The translations under genes and the position numbers were made by a program. Shown piece after piece: positions 42,241-51,702 of a stretch of 64,000 nucleotides of DNA. Origin of the DNA: Chloroflexus aurantiacus J-10-fl. Lineage in GTDB: Bacteria > Chloroflexota > Chloroflexia > Chloroflexales > Chloroflexaceae. The DNA lies in NCBI RefSeq assembly GCF_000018865.1, contig NC_010175.1, forward strand, positions 4,154,001 through 4,218,000. The letters are read 5' to 3'. The notes under the pieces were generated by a model. That model saw only the letters and a program-made list of their open reading frames with translations. It was not told the origin of the DNA and did not search any database. Position 1 is the first letter of the stretch, and every line of letters begins with the position of its first letter.

Positions 42241-42849
42241 GTGGACGATCAATATATTCCTGCGTTACCCTGGTATCGCCGACCGCAACGGTTGATCGCG
42301 ATTGTATGTGCGGTCATTGGGGGACTGTTAATTGCCTTTGGCCCAGAGATGCGGTTCATCATCGCGTCTGACGAAGCACCTGCTGTCCTCGATGATCAGA
42401 TGCTGAAGCTGCCAACCCCTACCGTCGCCTTGGCAGTCGTCTACGTTTCAGGGGCAGTCGCCGCGCCGGATGTCTATCGGCTACCGCTCAATGCACGGGT
42501 GATTGACGTACTGCAAGCAGCGGGTGGTCTGACCGATCAGGCAGACATCAGCGGCCTCAATTTAGCTGCTCTCGTTCGTGACGGCGAGCATATCCGGGTG
42601 CCGTTTGCGGGTGAAGCTGTTGCGTTACTGGTAGCCGATGTGCAACAGACAGGATTGCTTGATCTTAATCGTGCAAGTGCTGCCGATCTCGAAGAGCTAC
42701 CTGGCGTTGGGGCAACACTGGCTGCCCGCATTATTGAACGGCGTGAAACGCAAGGCCCTTACCGTAGTGTGGAAGAACTGCGGGAAGTGAGCGGGATCGG
42801 TGAGAAACTCTTTGCCCAGATTGCGCCGCTTGTCACAATCGGCCCGTAG
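42241..42849 (+). CDS. ComEA-like SLBB/helix-hairpin-helix protein
   Basis: About 202 residues. A membrane anchor (LIAIVCAVIGGLLIAFG) is followed by an SLBB domain (VYVSGAVAAPDVYRLP) and a C-terminal helix-hairpin-helix pair (DLNRASAADLEELPGVGATLAARII, then REVSGIGEKLFAQI). Known ComEA proteins bind incoming DNA in natural transformation. GTG 42241 has an AAAGGGGG site seven bases upstream; ATG 42217 (MYRAKGATV) is an alternative. No other competence genes are nearby. Confidence 0.85.
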   Translation: MDDQYIPALPWYRRPQRLIAIVCAVIGGLLIAFGPEMRFIIASDEAPAVLDDQMLKLPTPTVALAVVYVSGAVAAPDVYRLPLNARVIDVLQAAGGLTDQADISGLNLAALVRDGEHIRVPFAGEAVALLVADVQQTGLLDLNRASAADLEELPGVGATLAARIIERRETQGPYRSVEELREVSGIGEKLFAQIAPLVTIGP

Positions 42850-43161
42850 GCAACTATTTCGTTTACAACCTTGCACAAAATAGCATAGTAGCATATACTC
42901 GCAGTGGCACACAGGTGATGGGCAGGAATGCCGGGCATACCCTCTGCCGGCAGGATGGCGGTGCAAGTGCTTGTTGAAGCGCTGAGTGGATCAACTAAAG
43001 GTTCTGATGCGAATGTCTTTACTATGCGCTACACGCTCTGATCTCTACTCATCGAGCCGATGATTGCAAAGGGTATCTACAAACCCGATAACTGCTCAAC
43101 TGCACCTGTGAAGCAGATGAAAGAAGCCGGTACAGGCATATAGCGTCAAATGCGGAGGTAT

Positions 43162-44586
43162 ATGCGTCGCACAAAGATTGTTGCCACTCTAGGGCCGGCG
43201 ACCAGCACCCCTGAACGGATCGCCGGACTGATTCGGGCCGGTATGAACGTCGCTCGGCTCAACTTCTCGCATGGTACCCATGCCGAGCACGCAGCACGGA
43301 TTGCAATGGTGCGACGGGCAGCGGCGGAGGCTGGACGGCATGTAGCGATTCTGCAGGACTTGCAAGGCCCGAAGATTCGTACCGGGCCACTTGAAAATGG
43401 GCAACCGGTTGAACTGGTTGCCGGACAGCGGTTTGTGATTACGACTGAGCCGATCGTTGGCGATGCGCATCGAGTCAGTACCACCTATCGTGCGTTGCCA
43501 CTCGATGTTCGTCCGCGGGATCGGATTCTTCTCTCAGATGGCCTGATCGAGCTGGTTGTGACCGGCCATACCGACACCGAAGTGGAGACGGAAGTCGTTC
43601 ACGGTGGTCGGCTCCGCGAACATCAAGGGATTAACCTGCCGGGAGTGCGGGTCAGTGCTCCGGCTGCAACCGAGAAAGACCTGGCCGATCTGGCGTTTGG
43701 TCTCGAACAGGGAGTAGATTATGTCGCGCTCTCGTTTGTTCGGCGCGCCAGTGATGTGCGTGAGGTGAAAGAGTTTATCCGGCGGGCAGGTAAACAAACA
43801 CCGGTCATCGCCAAGATCGAGCGTCCGGAGGCGCTTGACGTGTTGCCGGAGATTCTGGCTGAAGCTGACGGGATCATGGTGGCGCGTGGTGATCTGGGCG
43901 TCGAGATGCCACCGGAGCGGGTGCCGATTGTGCAGAAACAGATTATTGCCGCCGCCAATCAGGCGCTGCTTCCGGTCATTACGGCGACCCAGATGCTCGA
44001 GTCGATGATCCACAACCCGCGACCGACACGGGCTGAGGCCAGTGATGTGGCGAATGCCATCATTGACGGCACTGATGCCGTTATGCTCAGTGGCGAAACC
44101 GCTGCTGGGGCCTATCCGATTGAAGCGGTGCAGATGATGGCATTAATTGCTGATGCGGTTGAAGCATCGTATACCGGTGGCCAGCACTCGACAACACCGC
44201 GGTGGTCGATTGCGCCGGCGCAATCGACGCCGCGTGCCATTGCCGCAGCAGCATGCACAATCGCCAACTCATTGCCGGTACGTTTCATTGTCGTTCTCAC
44301 CCAAAGCGGTGCGAGTGCCCGTCTGGTATCGCACTACCGGCCTGAAGTGCCAATTCTGGCATTCTGTCCCAGTGAAGAGACCGCCCGCCGTACCAGTCTC
44401 TACTGGGGTGTCACCCCCATTGTGATCGAGGCGCGTGATCGCCTCGACGAACTTGAACAACAGATTGTGCGCATGATGCGCGAAACCGGAATGGTTCGAA
44501 AAGGCGATTTGATCGTACTGAGCGGCGGCCATCCGGTTTACCGCTACGGGCCGACCAATTTCCTAAAGGTGATCACGATAGAGTAG
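43162..44586 (+). CDS. pyk: Pyruvate kinase
   Basis: Last step of glycolysis, making pyruvate and ATP. MRRTKIVATLGPATSTPERI is the family start; NFSHGTHAEH is near residue 37, LQDLQGPKIRTG follows, and EADGIMVARGDLGVE is the active-site strand; the C-terminal domain with MLSGETAAGAYP is also present. The length is about 474 residues. ATG 43162 follows GGAGGT closely; ATG 43150 (four residues longer) is also possible. Confidence 0.96.
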   Translation: MRRTKIVATLGPATSTPERIAGLIRAGMNVARLNFSHGTHAEHAARIAMVRRAAAEAGRHVAILQDLQGPKIRTGPLENGQPVELVAGQRFVITTEPIVGDAHRVSTTYRALPLDVRPRDRILLSDGLIELVVTGHTDTEVETEVVHGGRLREHQGINLPGVRVSAPAATEKDLADLAFGLEQGVDYVALSFVRRASDVREVKEFIRRAGKQTPVIAKIERPEALDVLPEILAEADGIMVARGDLGVEMPPERVPIVQKQIIAAANQALLPVITATQMLESMIHNPRPTRAEASDVANAIIDGTDAVMLSGETAAGAYPIEAVQMMALIADAVEASYTGGQHSTTPRWSIAPAQSTPRAIAAAACTIANSLPVRFIVVLTQSGASARLVSHYRPEVPILAFCPSEETARRTSLYWGVTPIVIEARDRLDELEQQIVRMMRETGMVRKGDLIVLSGGHPVYRYGPTNFLKVITIE

Positions 44587-44917
44587 GGTGCGTTGCAGAA
44601 ACCTACAAGGCCGGGCAATGATGATCAGTGTCCACAATGACCATCGAGAACAAAAAGCTCGGCCACGAAGGGAACTGCACGCCCCGTCATCTGATCAAAA
44701 GACACTTGTCAGACGATTACAATCGAAGAACAGTGAGTGCGGAAGCCCGCCTTCCGCACTCCAAACGCGCCATACGTGTGTTCAGGGCGCAAAAGGGGAT
44801 TAGCGCGGAAACACCTTGCCATTTCTCTACTTTCTATTTCCTATTTCCTATCTTCTCTCTTCTGCTCATCCTTGACAGTCATCATATCGGGTGTTACGCT
44901 GTAGCAAAGAACAGACC
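44587..44917. other. Spacer with hairpin and polypyrimidine tract
   Basis: No gene seen. Contains the hairpin at 44736 and a CTATTTCCTATTTCCTATC-type tract at about 44822-44870, just before the BtuF-like gene. Confidence 0.5.
44736..44760 (+). terminator. Hairpin after pyk
   Basis: Perfect 10-bp stem AGTGCGGAAG/CTTCCGCACT with a 5-base loop. It is 150 bases after the pyk stop and is followed by CCAAAC, not by a U-run. Confidence 0.45.
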
Positions 44918-45850
44918 ATGTCAAGCGTGAAGACCATGCGCATTGTCTCGCTGCTACCAGGAACAACCGAAATTGTCTGTGCATTAGGTCTGGCTGACCA
45001 TCTGGTAGCTGTGACCCACGAATGTGATTATCCGCCGGAGGTGAAAGGACTACCGGTTGTAACCCGGAGCCTGCTCGACGAAACAGAGACCGCTTCCTCT
45101 TCCGAGATAGATACGGCTGTACGTGAACGTGCTCGCAATGAACTATCAATCTACGAGCTTGACATGGAGTTGCTATCATCGTTACAGCCCGATATTATCT
45201 TAACCCAGGCGTTGTGTGATGTCTGTGCTGTACCGCTGCATCAGGTCGAGGCCAGTCTGGCTAACCCGGCGATCCAGGTGCTTTCATTTGAACCGGTTGA
45301 TCTGGCCGGTATTTTTGGTTCGATCAAAGCGATTGGGCGTGCGTTGGGTGTGGCTGAACGGGCCGAACATCTCGTCAACGAACTCACAGCGCGGGTTGAG
45401 CGAGTGAAGACACTGGCAGCGCAGGCAACTTCACGGCCACGGGTGGTTTGTATCGAATGGCTCGATCCGGTTTTCGGTCCTGGCCACTGGGTGCCCGAAA
45501 TGGTAGCAATTGCAGGTGGTCAGCCACTCCTTGGCACTGCGGGTGGGCATTCGCGACGGATCATCTGGACTGATGTGATAGCGAGTGCGCCTGAAGTATT
45601 GATTGTGATGCCGTGTGGATTCACGCTTGAGCGAACGATTGCTGAAGCGCGCGCTATTCTTCCCCAACGAGCCGGTTGGGATGCGCTACCGGCGGTACGA
45701 ATGGGAAGAGTCTTTGCGGTAGATGGTAACGCCTACTTTAGCCGACCCGGGCCGCGGATCGTTGACAGTCTGGAATTATTGGCTTCCATGATCCATCCCG
45801 AACTGTTTGCCGGTTGGGGGCCGACAGGAGCGAGTGCTGTTATACAGTGA
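44918..45850 (+). CDS. BtuF-like cobalamin/iron-siderophore binding protein
   Basis: About 310 residues of the class III periplasmic-binding fold (MRIVSLLPGTTEIVCALGLADHLVAVTHECDYP is split over the first 40 residues) with a long central helix and C-terminal PGPRIVDSLELLA. There is no signal peptide, which marks the cytoplasmic BtuF-like group seen in several bacterial phyla. Related proteins bind corrinoids or haem. The start is ATG 44918; 44891 extends the frame only by unrelated residues. No transporter is adjacent. Confidence 0.75.
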   Translation: MSSVKTMRIVSLLPGTTEIVCALGLADHLVAVTHECDYPPEVKGLPVVTRSLLDETETASSSEIDTAVRERARNELSIYELDMELLSSLQPDIILTQALCDVCAVPLHQVEASLANPAIQVLSFEPVDLAGIFGSIKAIGRALGVAERAEHLVNELTARVERVKTLAAQATSRPRVVCIEWLDPVFGPGHWVPEMVAIAGGQPLLGTAGGHSRRIIWTDVIASAPEVLIVMPCGFTLERTIAEARAILPQRAGWDALPAVRMGRVFAVDGNAYFSRPGPRIVDSLELLASMIHPELFAGWGPTGASAVIQ

Positions 45851-45896
45851 GTAGTGATCGATCCATCACATATACAAACCACGACGAGAGGGGATT

Positions 45897-47780
45897 ATGG
45901 AGTCACCAAACATCACAATTGCGCTAGCCTTGCAAATACTGGCTACAGAAGTAGATAAACCAATGCGCATTACGCAACTGTGTGATGTAATCAATGAGCG
46001 ATGGTCGATCCGTTTTTCAGCCGGCTTCGTCCGTTCCCGCCTCAAGAATGATTATGCCCGGCTTGGATGGTTACGAATTAACCAGAGTCAATACCTGCCG
46101 CTGCGGGTAGCGCTTGAAGGAGTACAGTTTCGTTGCTGGCCTGGCCAGCAACATATTGAAAGTGGTTCGATACCTCTCATACTCTTATATCCTTTCGTGT
46201 CTCGTGTTGAGGATTCAATAACATGGATCTACGATGAGGAAAAGAAAACGCTAGCGGTTATCAGCCTTCGGGACGATGTCGATAGTTATCATGTTGTTAA
46301 ACTTCAGAAATGGTTTCAAAAGCAACATTTTGCTCCAGGCGATAGTATTATTGTGAAGATACACTATCGACAGATCGGTGTTCGACTCGAACAACATTTG
46401 TACTTTACCCATGAACGAGCGGCTGACTTCCGTGCTCAGGCAGTCATTGACCAGGAGCGTGAATTGGTCGAGGCGGCGGTTGAACAGTACAGAAAACTCG
46501 GTCGTGACCAACCCACACCCTCTGATCAAATTGTGTTATCGGCCATTGCCGGTAAGCCATGGCGAACGTCGTACCCTGGTCGACCGTGGCAATATTTGTT
46601 GCATGCAGATGGTCGTCTGGCATTGATTTCCGATGGCCTGCTTGTTCAGTCTACCGGATTGCAGATCTCTTCAGGCGGGCCGTTACATCAGCCGGCGACC
46701 ATGAATAGTGACATTGCTACACTGCAATCACATCTGCCGATTGATCTCAAACCGGCTACTCCTTCATCTACTTCGGCATCACGGAAGGCGCCTGCCTTAT
46801 CGCCTGCCGATCTGCGTGCAAAAATACTGGCGGAAATTACTGCATTACAACAAGAGATTCAGCATTCGCGTGAACAGGACAGGCAAGCTGGAATCTGGAA
46901 TGGTATACTGACCAACCGTTCACGGGAAGCGGATCTGAAAGAGGAAGAAGATGTCCTGATGGAAGAATTGGACGATCTTGTCAACGACATCTTCTTTGAA
47001 TGGCAGGATTCCATGCTGCGTGAAGCTGATCGGATCAGTGCGCGATTAAATGAAGTGCTACCGTTAGAGGTAAAACGGAGACTGGCTCAAGCCGAACCAG
47101 AAGAAGTGGAAGGTATCTTGAGCAATCAACTGCCGTATCTGTTTCAAAAGGCGCCTGATCTCTTTCCCAGGATAGACTTACCGACATCTTCGTTGCCAAA
47201 GTCTGTCGATACATCATTCAATCAACAGCAAAACCTTGAGGAAATGGGCTTTGAGATAAGCGATGATTGGGATGATGATTTTTGGGATGCAGAATTTGAT
47301 GAAGATGATATAGAAGATGAGACGGAAGACGATAGATACTTTCAACTGATTGATCAAAGTCTGACATTGATCAATCTGTACATAGATTATTTGCAAGAGA
47401 CTGGCAAAAAATTATCGACTGCTCGCAACTACGCCAGGCCCCCACGACTTTATGCCGATTTTCTAGCATCATTCTACGACCGTTCTCTGGATCAAGGTGA
47501 TTACGCAACGCTTGACGAGTTTTTGTTTTATTATTACCCTTATCATTACGCTTACAGTTCAGGGAGCGAGGTGCGAGAGATTTGCATAGCGCTAAAAAGG
47601 TTCTATGCTTTTCTCAAAGAACGTGGTTTGATTGACAGTGACCAGTTTGCCGAAGCGATGTGGCAACGGCGGTTTCAGGCAGCAAAACTCGCTAACCTTT
47701 ACAAGCAACTGGCAGATAAATATGCCGATCAGACCGATCTGCTAGAGCAACTGTTTACACCTTATTTCTCCAAACGTTGA
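45897..47780 (+). CDS. Unrecognised 627-residue protein
   Basis: No family recognised. The N-terminal part (1-80, with ITQLCDVINERWSIRFSAG and VRSRLKND) looks like a winged-helix module similar in style to HARE-HTH. A central beta-rich region and a polar low-complexity segment (PATPSSTSASRK) follow, then a coiled helix (KILAEITALQQEIQHSREQD), a strongly acidic stretch (DDWDDDFWDAEFDEDDIEDE, about 448-470) and a helical C-terminus with a Tyr-rich segment (LFYYYPYHYAYSSG) that resembles SAM-like integrase N-domains. Base composition is more AT-rich than the neighbours. It sits next to an insertion sequence. Confidence 0.7.
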   Translation: MESPNITIALALQILATEVDKPMRITQLCDVINERWSIRFSAGFVRSRLKNDYARLGWLRINQSQYLPLRVALEGVQFRCWPGQQHIESGSIPLILLYPFVSRVEDSITWIYDEEKKTLAVISLRDDVDSYHVVKLQKWFQKQHFAPGDSIIVKIHYRQIGVRLEQHLYFTHERAADFRAQAVIDQERELVEAAVEQYRKLGRDQPTPSDQIVLSAIAGKPWRTSYPGRPWQYLLHADGRLALISDGLLVQSTGLQISSGGPLHQPATMNSDIATLQSHLPIDLKPATPSSTSASRKAPALSPADLRAKILAEITALQQEIQHSREQDRQAGIWNGILTNRSREADLKEEEDVLMEELDDLVNDIFFEWQDSMLREADRISARLNEVLPLEVKRRLAQAEPEEVEGILSNQLPYLFQKAPDLFPRIDLPTSSLPKSVDTSFNQQQNLEEMGFEISDDWDDDFWDAEFDEDDIEDETEDDRYFQLIDQSLTLINLYIDYLQETGKKLSTARNYARPPRLYADFLASFYDRSLDQGDYATLDEFLFYYYPYHYAYSSGSEVREICIALKRFYAFLKERGLIDSDQFAEAMWQRRFQAAKLANLYKQLADKYADQTDLLEQLFTPYFSKR

Positions 47781-47804
47781 CACGTGTCTGGTATTGGTGA
47801 TCTT

Positions 47805-48665
47805 AGAGCCTGTTATGGACTTTTCGGTTCTGCTCGTATATCCTGACGCTATGACACGAAAAGCCTATCCCAGTGATGTTTCCGATGAGGAGTGGGCGTT
47901 TGTCGCGCCCTATTTGACGCTGATGGACGAAGCAGCGCCGCAGCGGAACTATTCCCTGCGCGAAGTCTACAACGGGCTGCGCTACCTTCTGCGTACCGGT
48001 GCGCCGTGGCGGATGCTGCCCAACGACGTACCGCCGTGGCACGTGGTGTATCAACAGACCCAGCGCTGGCTGAAAGCGGGCGTGTTTGAGCAGATGGTGC
48101 ATGATGTGCGGATGCTGCTGCGCGACATCACCGACCGCACACCCCAGCCCCGTGCCGTCATTATGGACAGCCGGACGCTCCAATCGACGCCGGAAAGCGG
48201 GGAACGTGCTGGCTACGATGGACACAAGCGGCGCAAAGGCTCGACGGTGCATCTGGCGGTGGATACCCTGGGGCACCTGCTGGCGGTTTTGGTCACGCCA
48301 GCCAACGACCAAGACCGGGCGCAGGTAGCGGCACTGGCGCAGCGCATTCAAGAGGTAACTGGCGACACGGTAGCGGTGGCCTTCGTTGACCAGGGCGACC
48401 CTGGTGAGCAACCGGCAGCCGATGCCGCCGCCCACGGCAGTCGCCTGGCGGTGGTCACGCTGCCGACCGCCAAACGGGGCGTTGTCTTGCTGCCGCGGCG
48501 CTGGGTGGTCGAGCGCAGGTTTGCCTGGATGACGCGCTTCCGTCGCCTGGTGCGTGACGACGAACGTGTGGCAGCGACGCTGGCCGGCTTGCATGTCGTT
48601 GCCGTTGCCATCTTGTTGGCCCATCGGTTTGTCGCTCTCATGGTTCAAAGTTCATAACAGGCTCT
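47805..48665 (+). mobile_element. IS5-type insertion sequence, intact
   Basis: About 861 bases. Terminal inverted repeats read AGAGCCTGTTATGGACTTTT at the left end and, reversed, AGAGCCTGTTATGAACTTT at the right end (one mismatch in the first 18). One intact transposase lies between. A target duplication is not clear: TTA precedes the left end and TAA follows the right end, so only a shared TA could be a short duplication. Confidence 0.9.
47851..48657 (+). CDS. IS5-family transposase
   Basis: DDE transposase with an N-terminal DUF4096-like region (SDVSDEEWAFVAPYL, RYLLRTGAPWRMLPNDVPPWHVV) and a catalytic core: VIMDSRTLQST near residue 105, VAFVDQGDPGE (second Asp) and the C-terminal RRWVVERRFAWMTRFRRLVRD. 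The frame starts upstream at 47794, but MTRKAYPSDVSDEEW at 47851 matches the family. No stops or frameshifts; may still be active. Confidence 0.93.
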   Translation: MTRKAYPSDVSDEEWAFVAPYLTLMDEAAPQRNYSLREVYNGLRYLLRTGAPWRMLPNDVPPWHVVYQQTQRWLKAGVFEQMVHDVRMLLRDITDRTPQPRAVIMDSRTLQSTPESGERAGYDGHKRRKGSTVHLAVDTLGHLLAVLVTPANDQDRAQVAALAQRIQEVTGDTVAVAFVDQGDPGEQPAADAAAHGSRLAVVTLPTAKRGVVLLPRRWVVERRFAWMTRFRRLVRDDERVAATLAGLHVVAVAILLAHRFVALMVQSS

Positions 48666-48756
48666 AATCTACGTATTGCGCAAAAACTAAATTACCGGCC
48701 TGGTAGGTATAGAAGGTCTATACAAACTTCCTATCAGCGAATCGCATTGGTAGTGT

Positions 48757-49338
48757 TCAACGCATGGTGATTGGTAGAAATGGATGCACAGGAATATCCT
48801 CAAGACCTGCCAGCGCTCGCACGCGTGGGTCGCGAACGGCGTACTCGTATGATGCGTGTATTCCTCGATCCATCAGGAATTCAATAACGATGGTTGAGAC
48901 AAGGTAGCCCCACACCCCGATACTTCTCAGCCAGAGGTGCCTGTCCTGATCGCCGATCTCGATACACACCACCCTATCACGCTGATCGATGAATGCCGCA
49001 ATCGTGATCGACCCTCCCAAGGCTACTGGCCAAAGCACTGGGGCAAGCGCGCTGAACAGATTATCTCCTTGGATCTCCTTGACCCGATCCAGAACCTTCT
49101 GCCACATTGTAAGCCCATCCCGATACAATCCCCACGGGCTACACAGTCGGTAGTAATCAACTAACTCTGCATGCGGTTGTTCCCCACAGAATGCCGCAAG
49201 CTGCTCAATCTCCTCTGGTGTGAGACCGGGCCCGTCGACGATGGTGACGTACAGACGCGCTTCGACATCCTTGATCCACGCAATCAGGGAGTCAGTAAGT
49301 CCCACCGGAGGTGGCGGTACGTCGAATTCTTGCCACAT
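48757..49338 (-). CDS. SUKH (SMI1/KNR4)-like immunity protein
   Basis: About 193 residues. The pattern EIEQLAAFCGEQPHAELVDYYRLCSPWGL, with aromatic and small residues after it, and the GSITIAAFIDQRD strand fit the SUKH superfamily, whose members neutralise polymorphic toxins. The start is ATG 49338 because AGGAGG lies eight bases before it; the frame upstream to 49359 contains that ribosome site. It is downstream of, and in the same direction as, the displaced Rhs tip at 49485-49845, and is therefore its probable immunity partner. Confidence 0.65.
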   Translation of the reverse strand: MWQEFDVPPPPVGLTDSLIAWIKDVEARLYVTIVDGPGLTPEEIEQLAAFCGEQPHAELVDYYRLCSPWGLYRDGLTMWQKVLDRVKEIQGDNLFSALAPVLWPVALGGSITIAAFIDQRDRVVCIEIGDQDRHLWLRSIGVWGYLVSTIVIEFLMDRGIHASYEYAVRDPRVRALAGLEDIPVHPFLPITMR

Positions 49339-49484
49339 GGCGTCTTGCCTCCTGGTCATTCCAGTTCTCGCAACGCTTTCTTGTATTGATTGCGGGTCAT
49401 CCCAGGTCCCGGAACAATCTCACAATGGGCACGGCAGGCTCGTGGTGAGAGACGGGTTGGATCGCTAGGGGTTCGAATAACACC

Positions 49485-49845
49485 TCATCCTTTCGCTTTG
49501 ATCTGTGCTACCGTTTGCTCCACCGTAGTGCTCTCAGGTCGAAGCTCCCGCAAGACCTCTTCGGCGCTTATCATACGCTTGTCAAAGACGAACAGATCTG
49601 TTTCACCTGAACAGAGTTGAAAGCCAGGTTTGCCTGCTTCAACAACACGCATCACGATATCAGCGTCGTCCAGCCGGGCAACGGCCTCCACCTCCGCCCC
49701 ACCCCGCGCCGCCGCCTGCGCCGCCCCCGCCGCCTCATCGGCGTGGGCCATGGTGGGCAGGGTAGCGGCGATGGTGTCGGCGTGGGCAGCGGTGCACAGC
49801 GCATCGGCGATGAGGCGGCGTGGATAATGCCAGGCTGTTCAGGTT
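49485..49845 (-). pseudogene. Displaced Rhs-type C-terminal tip
   Basis: The Ala-rich linker (ADTIAATLPTMAHADEAAGAAQAAARGGAEV, in part outside the ATG-initiated frame) is followed by ARLDDADIVMRVVEAGKPGFQ and ending TTVEQTVAQIKAKG. It reads like the C-terminal variable end of an Rhs/polymorphic toxin, cut off from its core. The frame closes upstream with a TGA near 49844, where the sequence switches into other frames. No ribosome site is seen. Confidence 0.5.
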
Positions 49846-49889
49846 AGTGGCCAAAGCCAATCCGCTGGTTTAGGTCAGGCCGTTCTGAT

Positions 49890-50373
49890 GGACATCGTAA
49901 GATCATAAGCGATGCGGGCGATATCGACGACGAAGCGCCTGCATCGCTGTCCAGTAGCTTAACCAAGCGTTGCCGGAGTGTGTGAAGATAGCGGGCAGGC
50001 GTATCGCCACGATCGCTCAGCATCTGAGCGAGTACCACCAGTCACACGTGGATCTCCTTGCTGGTATTCGACGGCGACATCTCGACTATTGCGCCGTGGG
50101 AACCCTGGCGTGTTGCTACCTAAAGATAGCTGAGCATGAACAGCGGACGTTTGTGGAGCATCAGCGATGGACTGTTGCTGGACTGCTATAGCTGTGCCCA
50201 CTCTGCGGTTTGTCCTCCAGTGTTTAAGCGTGCAGGTGCCGTACACACGTGCATGCGAGCGGTTCAACCGATTACTCGAACTCGTCCACAGTCAAACTGG
50301 TAAGGGCCAAGGCACAGTCGACTTTGGTCTTGATATCCTGATAAAGTACCGGGATACCATACATTGTGATCAT
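49890..50373 (-). pseudogene. Decayed DDE transposase fragment
   Basis: Read from ATG 50373 the frame gives ALTSLTVDEFE, then a stop. Further pieces, in two frames, give SVEPLACTCVRHLHA, LEDKPQSGHSYSS, VEMSPSNTSKEIHV and VLAQMLSDRGDTPARYLHTL. Together they match the N-terminal HTH part of DDE transposases of the HTH_Tnp_4/DDE_Tnp_4 type, with at least five stops and one frameshift. No catalytic region remains. Confidence 0.6.
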
Positions 50374-50382
50374 CTCTAATAG

Positions 50383-50598
50383 CTATAAGTGATCGTTGGT
50401 GACCACGGCGAGTGCATCCTGCAGCGCTGCGATGAGCGCTCGGCAGTCCTGTTCTGCCAAGAAGACTTCGATGTCGCCGTTATGCTCGCGTGATAGGCAG
50501 AGGCCAATCTGCGCCCCCACCACACGCACGAGGACCACGGCTTCCTCTTGGGAATCGACATCCGTAAAACGGATCACTGCGATATCTTGCGAAGTCAT
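50383..50598 (-). CDS. Candidate immunity protein coupled to Rhs toxin tip
   Basis: About 71 residues from ATG 50598 (MTSQDIAVIRFTD). It overlaps the Rhs stop codon by the ATGA arrangement, with GGTGGAGGT as ribosome site. A small alpha/beta protein with an acidic surface (EHNGDIEVFLAEQDCRAL) and no recognised domain. Its position and coupling directly after a toxin tip are the standard layout of a cognate immunity gene. Function inferred from context only. Confidence 0.6.
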   Translation of the reverse strand: MTSQDIAVIRFTDVDSQEEAVVLVRVVGAQIGLCLSREHNGDIEVFLAEQDCRALIAALQDALAVVTNDHL

Positions 50599-51407
50599 TG
50601 AACCTCCACCCACAATCCCGGTATATCCTCACCCGGAAGATATCGGACATGAGGTTTGCCTGGTGTATCAAGATGCCAGTGCGGCCCTCGATGGTAAGCA
50701 GGCGCAGTCGTGTGATAGGGATGCTGTTCATAGGTGATTTTCACAGTATCGGATGGCTTCCATACCACTTTGCTCCTTCCAGGCGTCCCTGCTGTATCTG
50801 GAATGCGTTCTCCCTGCAGACCGAGGAAATCATCCATCTCCTCTGGCGTATGGGGCCATCGAGGAGGCGTGCCGCCAACGACATCTGCCCCCGCCCCACC
50901 CCGCGCCACCACCCGCCCCGCATCCGCCCCCTTGCTCCCCCCGATGATCCCAACCCGAAGCAAGTCATCGCGGGGCAAGCCGACCGGCAGCATGTCATCA
51001 GGTTCGGCCGCTTCCAGCGCGGCGGTCAGGGCCAGGTTGGCGGTCGCCGCGCGCTTCTCCTCAGCAGGAGCCTCCGGGTCGGCCAGCGTGCGGGTGGCTT
51101 GGAAGGCATCCCACGCCGTCCAGCCGTCGTCAATCGCCTTTAGCAGCGCCAGCCCGCCAGCGATGAGCACCGGCAGCAGCGGCAGATGCCCCGTCGGGTC
51201 GGTGTATTTCAGCGGATTGTTCAGCGCATACGCATAGCGGTTCAGGTCCTGCGGATTGACCGGGCCGCTGCCGGCGCTGCGCCACATCCCCTGCGCCGTT
51301 GCATCGCTCGGCCAGACGGTGAGCGGCGGGCTGCCGGGGATGATGGTGTCGGCAGAGAGAAACTGCCCGATGTCGGGATCGTCGTACCGTGCATGATACG
51401 ACACCAA
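50595..51407 (-). CDS. Rhs repeat-associated core C-terminus with putative toxin tip
   Basis: The N-terminal end of this piece (YHARYDDPDIGQFLSADT, later LNRYAYALNNPLKYTDPTGH) is the conserved Rhs core boundary. A variable middle region follows (about residues 85-200), then a tip with YEQHPYHTTAPAYHRGPHWHLDTPGKPH and RYLPGEDIPGLW, rich in His and Trp, which resembles toxin domains of the polymorphic-toxin-24 type; that name is tentative. GTG 51407 is only the first possible start in the frame; the true N-terminus lies upstream behind a frameshift. It ends in the ATGA overlap with the immunity gene. Confidence 0.7.
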   Translation of the reverse strand: MVSYHARYDDPDIGQFLSADTIIPGSPPLTVWPSDATAQGMWRSAGSGPVNPQDLNRYAYALNNPLKYTDPTGHLPLLPVLIAGGLALLKAIDDGWTAWDAFQATRTLADPEAPAEEKRAATANLALTAALEAAEPDDMLPVGLPRDDLLRVGIIGGSKGADAGRVVARGGAGADVVGGTPPRWPHTPEEMDDFLGLQGERIPDTAGTPGRSKVVWKPSDTVKITYEQHPYHTTAPAYHRGPHWHLDTPGKPHVRYLPGEDIPGLWVEVQ

Positions 51408-51678
51408 TGCGCTGGCGTCCAGGTGCTGTCCGATGGCGGTGAACGTGGTCGGACGGATGCCTCCCGCTGCACACAGCGGCCCACGGGTCGTCGTACTGCA
51501 CCCCGCTCAGCCCGCTGTCGCTGCGCGTCACCGCGCTCACGCTCCCCACCTGGTCGCTGTGCAGATACCACGTCCCCTGATCGCTGCGCCTCACGCCGAT
51601 GACATCGGCGCCAAACCGATAGCTGTGCGTCGTTGCGCCGCCCACGGTATGCTCCCAGCGGGCGACGGTGACGACCAT
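51408..51678 (-). pseudogene. Upstream Rhs fragment, frameshifted
   Basis: From 51678 the frame gives VARWEHTVGGATTHSYRFGADVIGVRRSDQG and SDQVGSVSAVTRSDSGLSGVQYDDPWAAVCSG, typical of Rhs proteins just before the core boundary. At about 51464 one base in a GGGAGG run breaks the frame; reading on in the other frame gives GIRPTTFTAIGQHLDASALVSYHARYD, joining the downstream piece. No longer Rhs N-terminus exists in this window. Confidence 0.7.
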
Positions 51679-51702
51679 TCACTACCGGTCAGGCTTTTGT
51701 TA

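Noticed and set aside
42850-43161. Small gene before pyruvate kinase
   Set aside because: No frame with a ribosome site; only a weak GC-rich palindrome was seen.
49970-50379. Plus-strand small genes
   Set aside because: The minus strand contains recognisable broken transposase pieces; the plus frames are shadows.
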